This document shows, one piece after another, positions 1 to 6,899 of a stretch of DNA of 10,590 nt. How positions within the stretch are numbered: the stretch's first letter is position 1; every line of letters begins with the position of its first letter. Both the position numbers and the translations under genes were made by a program. The stretch covers positions 1 through 10,590 of the forward strand of contig JBEELK010000157.1 of NCBI GenBank assembly GCA_041168165.1. The letters run 5' to 3'. The notes under the pieces were generated by a model. It did not search any database and was not told the DNA's origin. It saw only the letters and a list, made by a program, of their open reading frames with translations. The DNA comes from SXPK01 sp041168165 (GTDB lineage Bacteria; Planctomycetota; UBA1135; UBA2386).

Positions 1-101
1 ACGCCAGTGCTGGTGCAGTCGACGGTGCCGAGGTGGGTCATGCTGACCTGCGCGGTCAGCGATGCTGCGAGAGCGAGAAGGGTGATCGATGCACGAAGCA
101 T
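1..101 (-). CDS. Secreted protein of unknown function, 5' end only
   Basis: Reading leftwards from an ATG at 101-99, the frame stays open to the window edge and gives 33 complete codons. The N-terminus is a textbook signal peptide: one Arg at position 3, a hydrophobic stretch of roughly residues 5-15 (ITLLALAASL), then an LTA|Q cleavage site after residue 17. The mature start reads QVSMTHLGTVDC. The gene is divergent from the GHL10 gene, 202 bp away. The signal peptide closely resembles those of the three complete secreted proteins in this window, which supports the call although only the first 33 residues are visible. Function cannot be assigned because the mature domain lies outside the window. 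No Shine-Dalgarno sequence precedes the ATG; the bases before it are pyrimidine-rich (CCTTTCCCTC). Confidence 0.7.
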   Translation of the reverse strand, partial: MLRASITLLALAASLTAQVSMTHLGTVDCTSTG

Positions 102-133
102 GAGGGAAAGGATGTGCGGGGATCGGGAGATGT

Positions 134-145
134 GTGCAGCTGCAC
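134..145. promoter_or_regulatory. 12-bp perfect palindrome in divergent intergenic region, candidate operator
   Basis: GTGCAGCTGCAC is a perfect 12-bp palindrome, and its half-site GTGCAG recurs at 149-154. It lies 33 bp upstream of the minus-strand start at 101 and about 160 bp upstream of the GHL10 start, so it could bind a dimeric regulator. A perfect 12-mer can arise by chance in GC-rich DNA, and no regulator gene is nearby. The rest of the 102-303 gap holds a small hairpin (GGTTG-tcg-CAACC, 175-187) and no convincing gene. Confidence 0.25.
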
Positions 146-262
146 TGCGTGCAGTTGGTGCAAAAGCGTAGAGAGGTTGTCGCAACCGGCAACCACCCCA
201 CATCCATGCGGCAACTCGCCTGTTGCGGTGGGCCGACAGATGGTGCGACGAGACATGGCGGC

Positions 263-290
263 TTGTGGCGGTCGCCAACCCCGGCACAAT
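263..290 (+). promoter_or_regulatory. Weak sigma70-like promoter candidate for the GHL10 gene
   Basis: TTGTGG at 263-268 is followed after 16 bp by CACAAT at 285-290. The second box matches the -10 consensus at four of six positions; the first matches -35 only in its TTG. If real, transcription would start near 297, just before the ATG at 304, leaving an almost leaderless mRNA. That fits the missing Shine-Dalgarno sequence, but the match is weak and promoter consensus in this lineage is uncertain. Confidence 0.22.
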
Positions 291-303
291 CGCCTGCTCT
301 CCC

Positions 304-2232
304 ATGCGCCATCTCCTTCGCAACTTCCGTTCGGCAATGCTCGCGTTCGCAGCAGCCGTCTTGCCTTCGATCGTTTGCGCCCAAGCCGAAATGCGCGGCG
401 TCTGGATCGCGCGCGACGGGCTCACGACGCGGGCCAAGATCGTCTCGACCCTCGACCAGATGCTGGCGGCAAACATCAACACGGTTTGCGTCAACGTCTG
501 GAGCCGCGGCTTCACGGTGCATCCGAGCGATGTGCTGTTCGCCGCCTGCGGCCAGCGCCAAGACCCCGATTACATCGGACGCGATCCGCTCGCCGAGATG
601 ATCTTCGAGGCGCACAAGCGCGGCATGGAGGTCGAGGCCTGGATGGAATACGGCTTCATGTTCGGCTGGAGCGGTTGGTTTGCGGGGCCCACCGGCGTCG
701 GTCCTGTGCTGACTGCGAACCCGACCTGGATTGGCCGTGACAACCTTGGCAACACGCAGGTGTCCGATGGCGGCGGCGGCTACTTCACTTGGGCGAGCCA
801 CGAGCACCCGGCAGTGCGCAAGTTCTTGATCGACATGGCGGTCGAAATCGTCGATCGCTACGACGTCGACGCGGTCCAGTTCGATCGGTGCCGCTATCCG
901 TCGACGAGCTTTGGCTATGACGCGACAACCGCGGCTGCATATCAGGCTGCGACCGGCAACGCGCCGCCGACGAACGTGAACGCCACGGCGTGGAAGCGTT
1001 GGCGCGCGGATCGCCTCAATGCGTTCCATACCGACCTCTACAACGCCGTGAAGGCGCGGCGCACGACGGTACGCGTGACGGATGCGCCGACCGTCTGGCC
1101 CGGCAGCTATGACAACTTCCTGCAGGATTGGCCGCAGTGGGTCACGAGCGGTTCGATCGACCTGATCTATCCGCAGGTCTATCGCACGACGCTGACGAGC
1201 TACGTCACGACGCTCGACCAGCAACTTGCCGCAGTGCCGACGGCGCAGCGCAGCAAGATCGCTCCCGGCATTCGCGCGATCTCTGGCACGCCGACGGCCG
1301 ACGTGCTCGGCATGGTTGCCGCGGATCGCACGCGCAATCTGCCAGGCCACGTGTTTTGGTATGCCGAGGGCATCTATGACGACCTGCCGTCGTTGACGAC
1401 GCAGTACTTCGCCTCGCCTACGGCAATCCCGGGTCGGCCCGCGAACTGGCGGCCGGTGCCGACCGTGCGCGAAGAGAACGATCCGACGACGACTTCGACT
1501 GGCTTCAACGTGCTGCCGACGACCGGCTCCAATGCGGGTTCTGCGGCGCTCGCGTCGCCGACTGCGCCCGCTGGTTCGCGCGTTCGTTACACCATGCCTG
1601 TCGGCGAGACGGGGCTTTGGACGGTGCTCGTCTACGTGCCGACTACCGGCGGCTATGCGGCGACGACTCCGGTGACCGTTGCGAACGCGACCGGCAATGA
1701 AGTTGCGACGGTCAGCTTCGCTTCGGCGACCAACAGCGGTTGGCGCGAAGTTGGCAGCTACTGGCTTGCTCAGGGCTCGACGACCGTCGACATCGGCGCG
1801 TCGCCGGGCTTCTGGACCGCGGCGGATGCAGTGATGCTGAAGCGCTCGCGCTTTGCGTCCGGCTCGCTCAATTCCGGCGGAACCGGCACGAGCGGCGTTG
1901 CGGGTCCCGTGACGCTTGCGCTGTCTGGTCGTGCGTCGATTGCCGGCGCTCTTCGCGTGCAAGCTGGCGCGATGTTGCCGAACGCGCCGATGCTGTTCTG
2001 CACGGGGTTCACGGGGACTGCTGCCCCGTTGTTTGGCGGCACGCTCTACCTCGTGCCGGACTTCAACACGTTCGTCCTCGCGGATGCCGCGGGTAGGGCC
2101 AACCTCAACTTGTCGGTCCCGTCGTCGGTCGTGTTCCGCGGCCTCACGATCCTCAATCAGGCGCTCGCGCTCGACGCGGGCGCGGTCGAAGGCGTAGCAC
2201 TCAGCAACGCAGTCTCGACCGTCGTGCAGTGA
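304..2232 (+). CDS. Secreted GHL10-family glycoside-hydrolase-like protein with golvesin-like and C-terminal modules
   Basis: The 642-residue protein probably cleaves or binds polysaccharide outside the cytoplasm. I chose the ATG at 304 because it opens directly onto a signal peptide (RHLLR, hydrophobic core, VCA|Q near residue 26); the frame is open further upstream, to 223, but that extension adds only a non-signal-like tail. Residues 29-390 resemble the GHL10/DUF187 barrel (Pfam PF02638, YngK-like). They include the opening MRGVWIA at 30-36, VEAWMEYG around E111 and E115, DAVQFDRCRYP at 189-199 where the family carries its conserved FD motif, and DLIYPQVYR at 286-294. Residues about 387-515 look like a golvesin C-terminal-type beta-sandwich, ending in ADAVML. 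Residues about 534-642 form the C-terminal module shared with other secreted proteins here (FGGTL at 577-581, DAAGRA at 594-599, LSNA at 633-636). The substrate is unknown, and the catalytic residues are assigned by motif only. Confidence 0.85.
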   Translation: MRHLLRNFRSAMLAFAAAVLPSIVCAQAEMRGVWIARDGLTTRAKIVSTLDQMLAANINTVCVNVWSRGFTVHPSDVLFAACGQRQDPDYIGRDPLAEMIFEAHKRGMEVEAWMEYGFMFGWSGWFAGPTGVGPVLTANPTWIGRDNLGNTQVSDGGGGYFTWASHEHPAVRKFLIDMAVEIVDRYDVDAVQFDRCRYPSTSFGYDATTAAAYQAATGNAPPTNVNATAWKRWRADRLNAFHTDLYNAVKARRTTVRVTDAPTVWPGSYDNFLQDWPQWVTSGSIDLIYPQVYRTTLTSYVTTLDQQLAAVPTAQRSKIAPGIRAISGTPTADVLGMVAADRTRNLPGHVFWYAEGIYDDLPSLTTQYFASPTAIPGRPANWRPVPTVREENDPTTTSTGFNVLPTTGSNAGSAALASPTAPAGSRVRYTMPVGETGLWTVLVYVPTTGGYAATTPVTVANATGNEVATVSFASATNSGWREVGSYWLAQGSTTVDIGASPGFWTAADAVMLKRSRFASGSLNSGGTGTSGVAGPVTLALSGRASIAGALRVQAGAMLPNAPMLFCTGFTGTAAPLFGGTLYLVPDFNTFVLADAAGRANLNLSVPSSVVFRGLTILNQALALDAGAVEGVALSNAVSTVVQ

Positions 2233-2239
2233 TCGTCGC

Positions 2240-2262
2240 GCGCCGCGTCCAAAACGCGGCGC
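2240..2262. terminator. 9-bp perfect hairpin between convergent genes
   Basis: GCGCCGCGT (2240-2248) and ACGCGGCGC (2254-2262) pair perfectly around a 5-nt loop, CCAAA. The hairpin fills most of the 38-bp gap between the stop codons of the GHL10 gene and the permease gene. Its position suits a shared bidirectional transcription stop. Neither side has a T-run, so it is not a classical intrinsic terminator. It may instead slow polymerase or protect 3' ends. Confidence 0.5.
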
Positions 2263-2270
2263 AGCGCGGA

Positions 2271-3440
2271 TCAAACGCCGTCTGCCGGCTGGTCGTGCGG
2301 GAAGCGGATCGCGTGGCGGAACACGTAGTTGACGAGCGGGATCCCGAGCAAGAAGCCCCACACGCCAAACAGCTTGCCGAACACCGTGAGCACGATCAGC
2401 ACGAGCACGGGGTTCATGCGCATGTGGTGACCGTAGATGCGCGGGTTGAGGATGTAGGTCTCGACGCCGTGCACGATCAGGATCATCGCGATCGATGCGA
2501 GCATCATCGTGAAGCCACCGTCGGCCTGGCTCAGCGCCAACAGACAGATTGGCGCGGAGCTGATGAACACGCCGGCGACGGGGATGAAGCTGAACAAGAA
2601 CACGATCGCCGACAGCACTGGGATGTTGCCGATGCCGAGGACCCACATGCCGATCGCGGTCAGCACAGTGTTGGCGATCGCGATGAATAGCTGGGCTTCG
2701 AGCGCGCGACCGAGAACCTTGGCGAACGTCGCGAGGCTGCCCGACACCTCTTCATAGATGAAGCCGACCTTGGTGTTCGCGAGGCTCGTGATGCCGCGCG
2801 TCAAGAACGGCAGGTCGAGCACGATCATGAAGCTGAACAGCACGGCGAGCAGGAACGAGCTGATGTAGCCGAACACCGAGCTACCGAGGTCAAACACAGT
2901 CTTCAGCGCATCGCCGGGCTTTTGGCCATCTTGCGCGCCGGACATGCCGAGCAGCTTGTCGACAACGTCGCGGATGACGTGCGGCTCGGGGACCGGCTTG
3001 TTGGTGTCGCCGTGCTCCGCCGCGGCGTTGAGCGCTTCGCGCTGCACGAGGTAGTCCCACGCTTGGGGGTACTCGCGCAGCGTCTCGTTGATCTCAGTGT
3101 CCGCGTTGGTGATGTAGGTCTTGTAGTTCTTCGCAAGCGTCAACGCCTGCGACTCGATCTGCGGGCTCAGCGTCAGCACCGTCGCGACGATCGTGCCGAG
3201 GAACACGAGGCCGACGATCGTGACGCGCAGCGGGCGGTTCTTGATGCGATGCTTGAGGCCATCGACGCCGTGCGCCTGGATGTAGGCGAAGACGAACGTC
3301 AAGAACACGAGCAGGTGGAACGGCCGCAGGATCCAAAGGATCGCCGCGAGCAGGCCCCACACGAACGTGCGCGTGCCCAGCGAGAAGATCCGGTCCCAGG
3401 GTGGTGGCAGCTTGCTTGGTTGCTCCGACTCGAACGCCAT
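2271..3440 (-). CDS. AI-2E family transporter (integral membrane permease)
   Basis: The 389-residue protein belongs to the AI-2E transporter family (PF01594; E. coli relatives TqsA, YdiK and PerM), inner-membrane permeases whose substrates are mostly unknown. Hydrophobic helices appear near residues 24-55 (two), 72-91, about 185-210, then a cluster from about 250 to 375. A hydrophilic segment of about 95 residues follows the third helix, as is usual in this family. The C-terminal signature is clear from N332: NPRIYG, then MNPVLVLIVL, then FGKLFGVWGFLLGIPLV. I chose the ATG at 3440 (MAFESEQ). The frame stays open 116 codons further upstream, but that stretch is Arg-rich, lacks hydrophobic segments and overlaps the divergent phosphatase-like gene. 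The family name does not prove autoinducer-2 transport; export of another small molecule or ion-coupled antiport is equally possible. No Shine-Dalgarno sequence is visible. Confidence 0.9.
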   Translation of the reverse strand: MAFESEQPSKLPPPWDRIFSLGTRTFVWGLLAAILWILRPFHLLVFLTFVFAYIQAHGVDGLKHRIKNRPLRVTIVGLVFLGTIVATVLTLSPQIESQALTLAKNYKTYITNADTEINETLREYPQAWDYLVQREALNAAAEHGDTNKPVPEPHVIRDVVDKLLGMSGAQDGQKPGDALKTVFDLGSSVFGYISSFLLAVLFSFMIVLDLPFLTRGITSLANTKVGFIYEEVSGSLATFAKVLGRALEAQLFIAIANTVLTAIGMWVLGIGNIPVLSAIVFLFSFIPVAGVFISSAPICLLALSQADGGFTMMLASIAMILIVHGVETYILNPRIYGHHMRMNPVLVLIVLTVFGKLFGVWGFLLGIPLVNYVFRHAIRFPHDQPADGV

Positions 3441-3549
3441 CGTGCGGCGGACACTACGGCGGTGCGTTGCCAGAGGCCAGCGCGCGCGGCGGCGTCCGCG
3501 ATGAATCGCGCCATGGCGAGACCGCTCGCATGTCGGCAGACTGCGCCGC

Positions 3550-4914
3550 ATGAAGCTGCTCGTCGCCATCGCTGTCGGCCTGAGGCCCAAGGACCTCGCG
3601 CATGCGCCCGTTCTCCGCGGGCTTGGCGAACACGGCTTCGCGGCGCCGCTCGACACGATCTTCCCGGCCGTGACCTGCAGCGTGCAGGCGACGTTCCTCA
3701 CGGGGCTCTTGCCGCGCGACCACGGCGCCGTCGGCAACGGATGGCACTTTCGCGACCTTGAGCAAACGTGGCTATGGCGACAGAACAACGGCCTCGTGCA
3801 CGGGGAGAAGCTCTACGAGGCGGCGAAGGCGCGCTACGCAACGCGCACCGCGAAGCTGTTCTGGTGGTGGAACATGTATGCGCCGGCTGTCGATTGGTCC
3901 GTGACGCCGCGGCCGGAGTACCACGCCAACGGACTCAAGAAGCCCGGGCTCTATAGCGAGCCGCAGGACTTGCAGGCTTCGCTGCAGCAGGAGCTGGGGC
4001 CGTTCCCGCTCTTTCAGTTCTGGGGACCTGGCGCCGACATCCGCAGCACCAAGTGGATCGTCGATTCGGCGTGCGCAGTCGCTGCGCGGCATGACCCAGA
4101 GCTGATGCTCGTCTACTTGCCGCACCTCGACTACGACCATCAGCGCTTTGGTCCCGACGATGCGCAAAGCGTGCAGGCGGTGAAGGACCTCGACGCGCAA
4201 TGCGCGCGCCTCGTCGAGTTGGCGCGCAGCAAGAACGCGCATCTCGTCGTGCTGTCGGAGTATGGCATTGAGCGCGCGACCACGCCGGTGCACGTCAATC
4301 GACTGTTGCATGAGAAGGGCTATCTGCGCGTGCAGGAGACGAGCCACGGCCAACTGCTCGACTTTGGCGCCTGCCGCGCATTCGCGGTGGCGGACCACCA
4401 ATGCGCGCATGTCTATGTGCGCAATGCAGCCGACCTAGAGCCTGTGCGCTCGCTGTTGCAGAAGATGAAGGGCGTCGCGCGCGTGCTCGATCGCGCACAG
4501 CAACGCGAGATCGGCATCGACCATGAGCGCAGCGGCGAGCTGGTGTTGATTGCGGAGCCCGGCTGCTGGTTTGCCTATCACTATTGGCTCGACGAAGCGA
4601 AGCGGCCCGACTTCGCCACCACAGTCGATATCCATCGCAAACCCGGCTACGACCCAGCGGAGCTCTTCGTCGATCCGAAGATCGCATTCCCAAAGCTGCG
4701 CGTCGCAAAGAACCTCGCCAAGAAGATGCTCGGCTTCCGTTACCTGATGGATGTGATCGGGACCGATTCGTCCATCGTGAAGGGCACGCACGGCCGCATT
4801 TACGAGGACGACGATGCAGGGCCGGTGTTCCTTTGCAGTGATCGCTCGATCGCGCGCGATCGGGTGAAGGCGACCGACGTGAAAGAGCTGTGTCTGCGGT
4901 TGCTCGCCAAGTGA
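3550..4914 (+). CDS. Alkaline-phosphatase-superfamily protein, type I phosphodiesterase/nucleotide pyrophosphatase-like, divergent metal site
   Basis: The 454-residue protein has no signal peptide and is probably cytoplasmic. The start at 3550 (MKLLVAIAVGL) begins at the first beta-strand of the fold, as expected for PF01663-type proteins. The nucleophile region is intact: FPAVTCSVQATFLTGLLP with T42 at the catalytic position, followed by RDHGAVGNGW. LPHLDYDHQRFGPD (190-203) matches the conserved metal-site loop and LSEYGI (235-240) matches the usual SDHG motif. Several metal ligands of classical members are replaced, however: Val9 where strand 1 normally has Asp-Gly, Gln198 where DxxGH has His, and Glu237-Tyr238 for Asp-His. 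The long conserved middle (KLFWWWNMY, DWSVTPRPEY, QFWGPGADIRS) and late motifs (VDIHRKPGYDP, FRYLMDVIGTDSSIVKGTHG) suggest a distinct subfamily with its own substrate. The gene is divergent from the permease (109 bp) and converges on the cysteine-cluster gene with 3 bp between stops. The substrate is unknown. Confidence 0.82.
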   Translation: MKLLVAIAVGLRPKDLAHAPVLRGLGEHGFAAPLDTIFPAVTCSVQATFLTGLLPRDHGAVGNGWHFRDLEQTWLWRQNNGLVHGEKLYEAAKARYATRTAKLFWWWNMYAPAVDWSVTPRPEYHANGLKKPGLYSEPQDLQASLQQELGPFPLFQFWGPGADIRSTKWIVDSACAVAARHDPELMLVYLPHLDYDHQRFGPDDAQSVQAVKDLDAQCARLVELARSKNAHLVVLSEYGIERATTPVHVNRLLHEKGYLRVQETSHGQLLDFGACRAFAVADHQCAHVYVRNAADLEPVRSLLQKMKGVARVLDRAQQREIGIDHERSGELVLIAEPGCWFAYHYWLDEAKRPDFATTVDIHRKPGYDPAELFVDPKIAFPKLRVAKNLAKKMLGFRYLMDVIGTDSSIVKGTHGRIYEDDDAGPVFLCSDRSIARDRVKATDVKELCLRLLAK

Positions 4915-4917
4915 GCG

Positions 4918-5250
4918 TCAGCGCGGCTCCGTGAGCCGCTCCCACCGCTGCAGGATCGCCATCGCCTCTTCCTCGCTCGCGCCGCACATCGACTCCTCGG
5001 CGCGAAGGTCGGCGCAGAACTGCGGGCGCTGCGGCTTGCCGAAGAGCGCGCAGCGGTTGTGGTCATCGAGGTGCACGCAACGCTCGCCCGCCTTCTTGCC
5101 GTTCGGCATTCCGTAGTAGGGTCGCGCGATCGATGGCGCGATGCAGCACGCGCCGCAGCCAGCGCGGCACGAGAACGCCCTAGCGCCTACGCTCGACAGC
5201 AATCGCTGCGCGTCGTCGGGTTTCGCATTTGCGCCGCTGCTTTCGGACAT
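4918..5250 (-). CDS. YkgJ/YeiW-type cysteine cluster protein (UPF0153)
   Basis: The 110-residue protein matches the YkgJ family (PF03692), whose cysteines are thought to bind zinc or an iron-sulfur cluster; its biochemical role is not established. Cysteines lie at 28, 32, 35, 36, 58, 67, 79 and 89. The core CRAGCGACCIAPSI, followed by PNGKKAGERCVHLD, NRCALFG, RPQFC and MCGASEEEAM, resembles E. coli YeiW as I remember it. I chose the ATG at 5250 (MSESSG), which leaves a short acidic leader before the cluster. An ATG at 5268 (MLRSEP) is also possible and would add six residues. Further extension would run into the divergent endonuclease gene. The gene ends 3 bp from the stop of the phosphatase-like gene and starts 43 bp from a divergent operon, so it is tightly packed. 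No signal peptide is seen; it is probably cytoplasmic. Confidence 0.85.
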   Translation of the reverse strand: MSESSGANAKPDDAQRLLSSVGARAFSCRAGCGACCIAPSIARPYYGMPNGKKAGERCVHLDDHNRCALFGKPQRPQFCADLRAEESMCGASEEEAMAILQRWERLTEPR

Positions 5251-5276
5251 GGGCTCGCTGCGTAGCATGGTCGCGC

Positions 5277-5287
5277 TTGCCCGGCAA
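5277..5287. promoter_or_regulatory. Interrupted palindrome in a 43-bp divergent promoter gap
   Basis: TTGCC-C-GGCAA sits 7 bp before the endonuclease ATG at 5294 and 27 bp from the cysteine-cluster start at 5250. With only 43 bp between divergent start codons, a protein bound here could affect both genes. The 5-bp arms are short and could be chance, and no clear -35/-10 pair is visible on either strand. Confidence 0.22.
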
Positions 5288-5293
5288 TCTCCC

Positions 5294-6874
5294 ATGCCAG
5301 CACCCAACCTCCACTCCCTGCGCATTCCCGCGATCGCGTTCCTGTTCGGGACGTCGCTCCTCGCCCAATGGTCGCCCACGACGGGTCAGTGGGGTCGTCA
5401 GTCGCCGACCGACCTCCGCGTGATGACGTGGAACATGCTCGACGCGATCTGCTCGACCAACGTCAAGAACAGCGCGACCAACAACTGGGCTGCGGCCGCG
5501 CGCATCGTCGCTGCGATGCAGCCCGATGTGCTGATCCTGCAAGAGTGCGGCGACAACAGCGGCAACGGCACGGGCAGCACTGCGGACACGCAGGCGCAAC
5601 TGACCACGACGGTGGGCATGTTCTTGCGCGGCGGCATCGACACCTTCCGCGCCAACGCGGCGATCACGCAGCACGTGCAAGCGTTCGCGCCGGGCTACGA
5701 CCTGCCCTACGTCCACGTCAGTTCGGTCTCGGACGGGTTCAACCGCAACATCATCTTGAGCCGCTATCCGTTCCTCGACCTCACGGGCGACGGGCAAGCG
5801 ATTCGCAGCGACACGCCGACGATCACCGCGGACCTTTACGCGCCGGGCGGCAATGGCGGCATTCGCGGCTACATGTGGGCGGAGATCGACTTGCCCGATG
5901 CGACGTATGCGGGCGACCTCGTCGTCGGCAACGCGCACTTCAAGGCGGGCAGCACGACGTCGGATCTCAGCCAGCGCATGACCGCTGCGCAGAACATCGC
6001 CTACTACATCGACTACATGTGGAACGGCGCCGGCGGCACTGCGCCGGACTCGCGGGCTCGCATCGCGGACAGCCCCGCTGCGACGCGCGTGCTCGGCCCC
6101 AACACCGTGGTCATCACGGGTGGCGACCTCAACGAAGACGAGACGACCAACACGCGCGTTGGGCCGGTGCAGTGGCTCGCGAGCGGGCCCGTTGTCGATG
6201 GCGCGGGAACGGACGGAACGGATCGCAATCGCACCGACATGAAGTTCGACCAGTCGGTCGAGCCGTTCACCAGCAACCGCACGACGTTCCAGGGCAGCAA
6301 CTACAAGCCGGACTACTTGCTGTGGCAGGACAGCATCTGCGCGCTGCGGCGGTCGTTCGTGTTTGACTCGGCTCGCCTGCCGAATGCCGCAGCGATGCCG
6401 TCGCAGATCGCGGGCTTCACGGGCGGCGGCGGGACTGCGAGCTTCGTCGCCGCGGACCATCTTCCCGTCGTCGGCGACTTCGTGATGCCGCTGGCGCTCG
6501 GCTGCAACTCGGCGGCTGTGGACCTTGGATTCGCGAGCCTCTCGGGCAGCGGCCAACTGCCGCGCTACTCGGTGTGCGGCGGCCTCGCGGGCGGCCAGAC
6601 GGGCACGTTCACGTTGACGAAGGCCCCAGCCAACACGGCCGCCTATCTCGGCGTGTCGTTGACGCAGGGCATTCAACTCGCGTTTGGTGGCACGCTGGTG
6701 CCGAGTGGCGCGGAGCCGATCGGCCCGTTCTTCACCGATGCATCCGGGCAAGCGCAATTCACGTATCCCGGTGGGCTGCCGTTCTCGCTCGTCACGCAGT
6801 GGGCGATCGTTGATGCGGGCGCCGCTTCCGGCGTCAGCCTCTCCAACGCGCTCCGCCTCAACTTCCTGCCCTGA
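5294..6874 (+). CDS. Secreted endonuclease/exonuclease/phosphatase-family enzyme with C-terminal module
   Basis: The 526-residue protein is predicted to hydrolyse phosphodiester or phosphomonoester bonds outside the cytoplasm. The ATG at 5294 opens a signal peptide (HSLRIPAIAFLFGTSLLA|Q, cleavage after residue 24). The frame is open further upstream, but that part overlaps the cysteine-cluster gene. Residues about 40-400 carry the DNase I-like fold (PF03372), with its active-site motifs in order: VMTWNML with N47, LILQE with E84, NAHFKAG with H215, GGDLNEDE with D278 and N280, and ADHLPV with D388-H389. These are the expected metal-binding and catalytic positions, so the enzyme should be active. 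Nuclease, sphingomyelinase-like and phosphatase activities cannot be told apart from sequence alone. Residues about 403-526 form the C-terminal module (FGGTL at 464-468, DASGQA at 482-487, DAGAASGVSLSNA at 507-519). The gene heads a likely two-gene operon with the M36 protease 25 bp downstream. Confidence 0.87.
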   Translation: MPAPNLHSLRIPAIAFLFGTSLLAQWSPTTGQWGRQSPTDLRVMTWNMLDAICSTNVKNSATNNWAAAARIVAAMQPDVLILQECGDNSGNGTGSTADTQAQLTTTVGMFLRGGIDTFRANAAITQHVQAFAPGYDLPYVHVSSVSDGFNRNIILSRYPFLDLTGDGQAIRSDTPTITADLYAPGGNGGIRGYMWAEIDLPDATYAGDLVVGNAHFKAGSTTSDLSQRMTAAQNIAYYIDYMWNGAGGTAPDSRARIADSPAATRVLGPNTVVITGGDLNEDETTNTRVGPVQWLASGPVVDGAGTDGTDRNRTDMKFDQSVEPFTSNRTTFQGSNYKPDYLLWQDSICALRRSFVFDSARLPNAAAMPSQIAGFTGGGGTASFVAADHLPVVGDFVMPLALGCNSAAVDLGFASLSGSGQLPRYSVCGGLAGGQTGTFTLTKAPANTAAYLGVSLTQGIQLAFGGTLVPSGAEPIGPFFTDASGQAQFTYPGGLPFSLVTQWAIVDAGAASGVSLSNALRLNFLP

Positions 6875-6899
6875 AGTCGTCTCGCCACTTCGCACTCGA

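Noticed and set aside
223..303. An earlier start for the GHL10 gene
   Set aside because: The extra 27 residues would bury the signal peptide, whose charged n-region begins exactly at the ATG at 304.
3441..3549. The 109-bp divergent gap between the permease and the phosphatase-like gene, searched for promoters or small genes
   Set aside because: No convincing promoter boxes, hairpin or small gene; only GC-rich sequence.
2922..3761. A 279-codon plus-strand frame over the AI-2E permease start and the intergenic region
   Set aside because: Charged, Arg-rich low-complexity translation. The minus strand encodes transmembrane helices and the family signature here, and the frame also overlaps the start of the phosphatase-like gene.
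3441..3788. A 116-codon N-terminal extension of the AI-2E permease
   Set aside because: Arg-rich and non-hydrophobic, overlapping the divergent phosphatase-like gene. MAFESEQ at 3440 leads straight into the first membrane helix.
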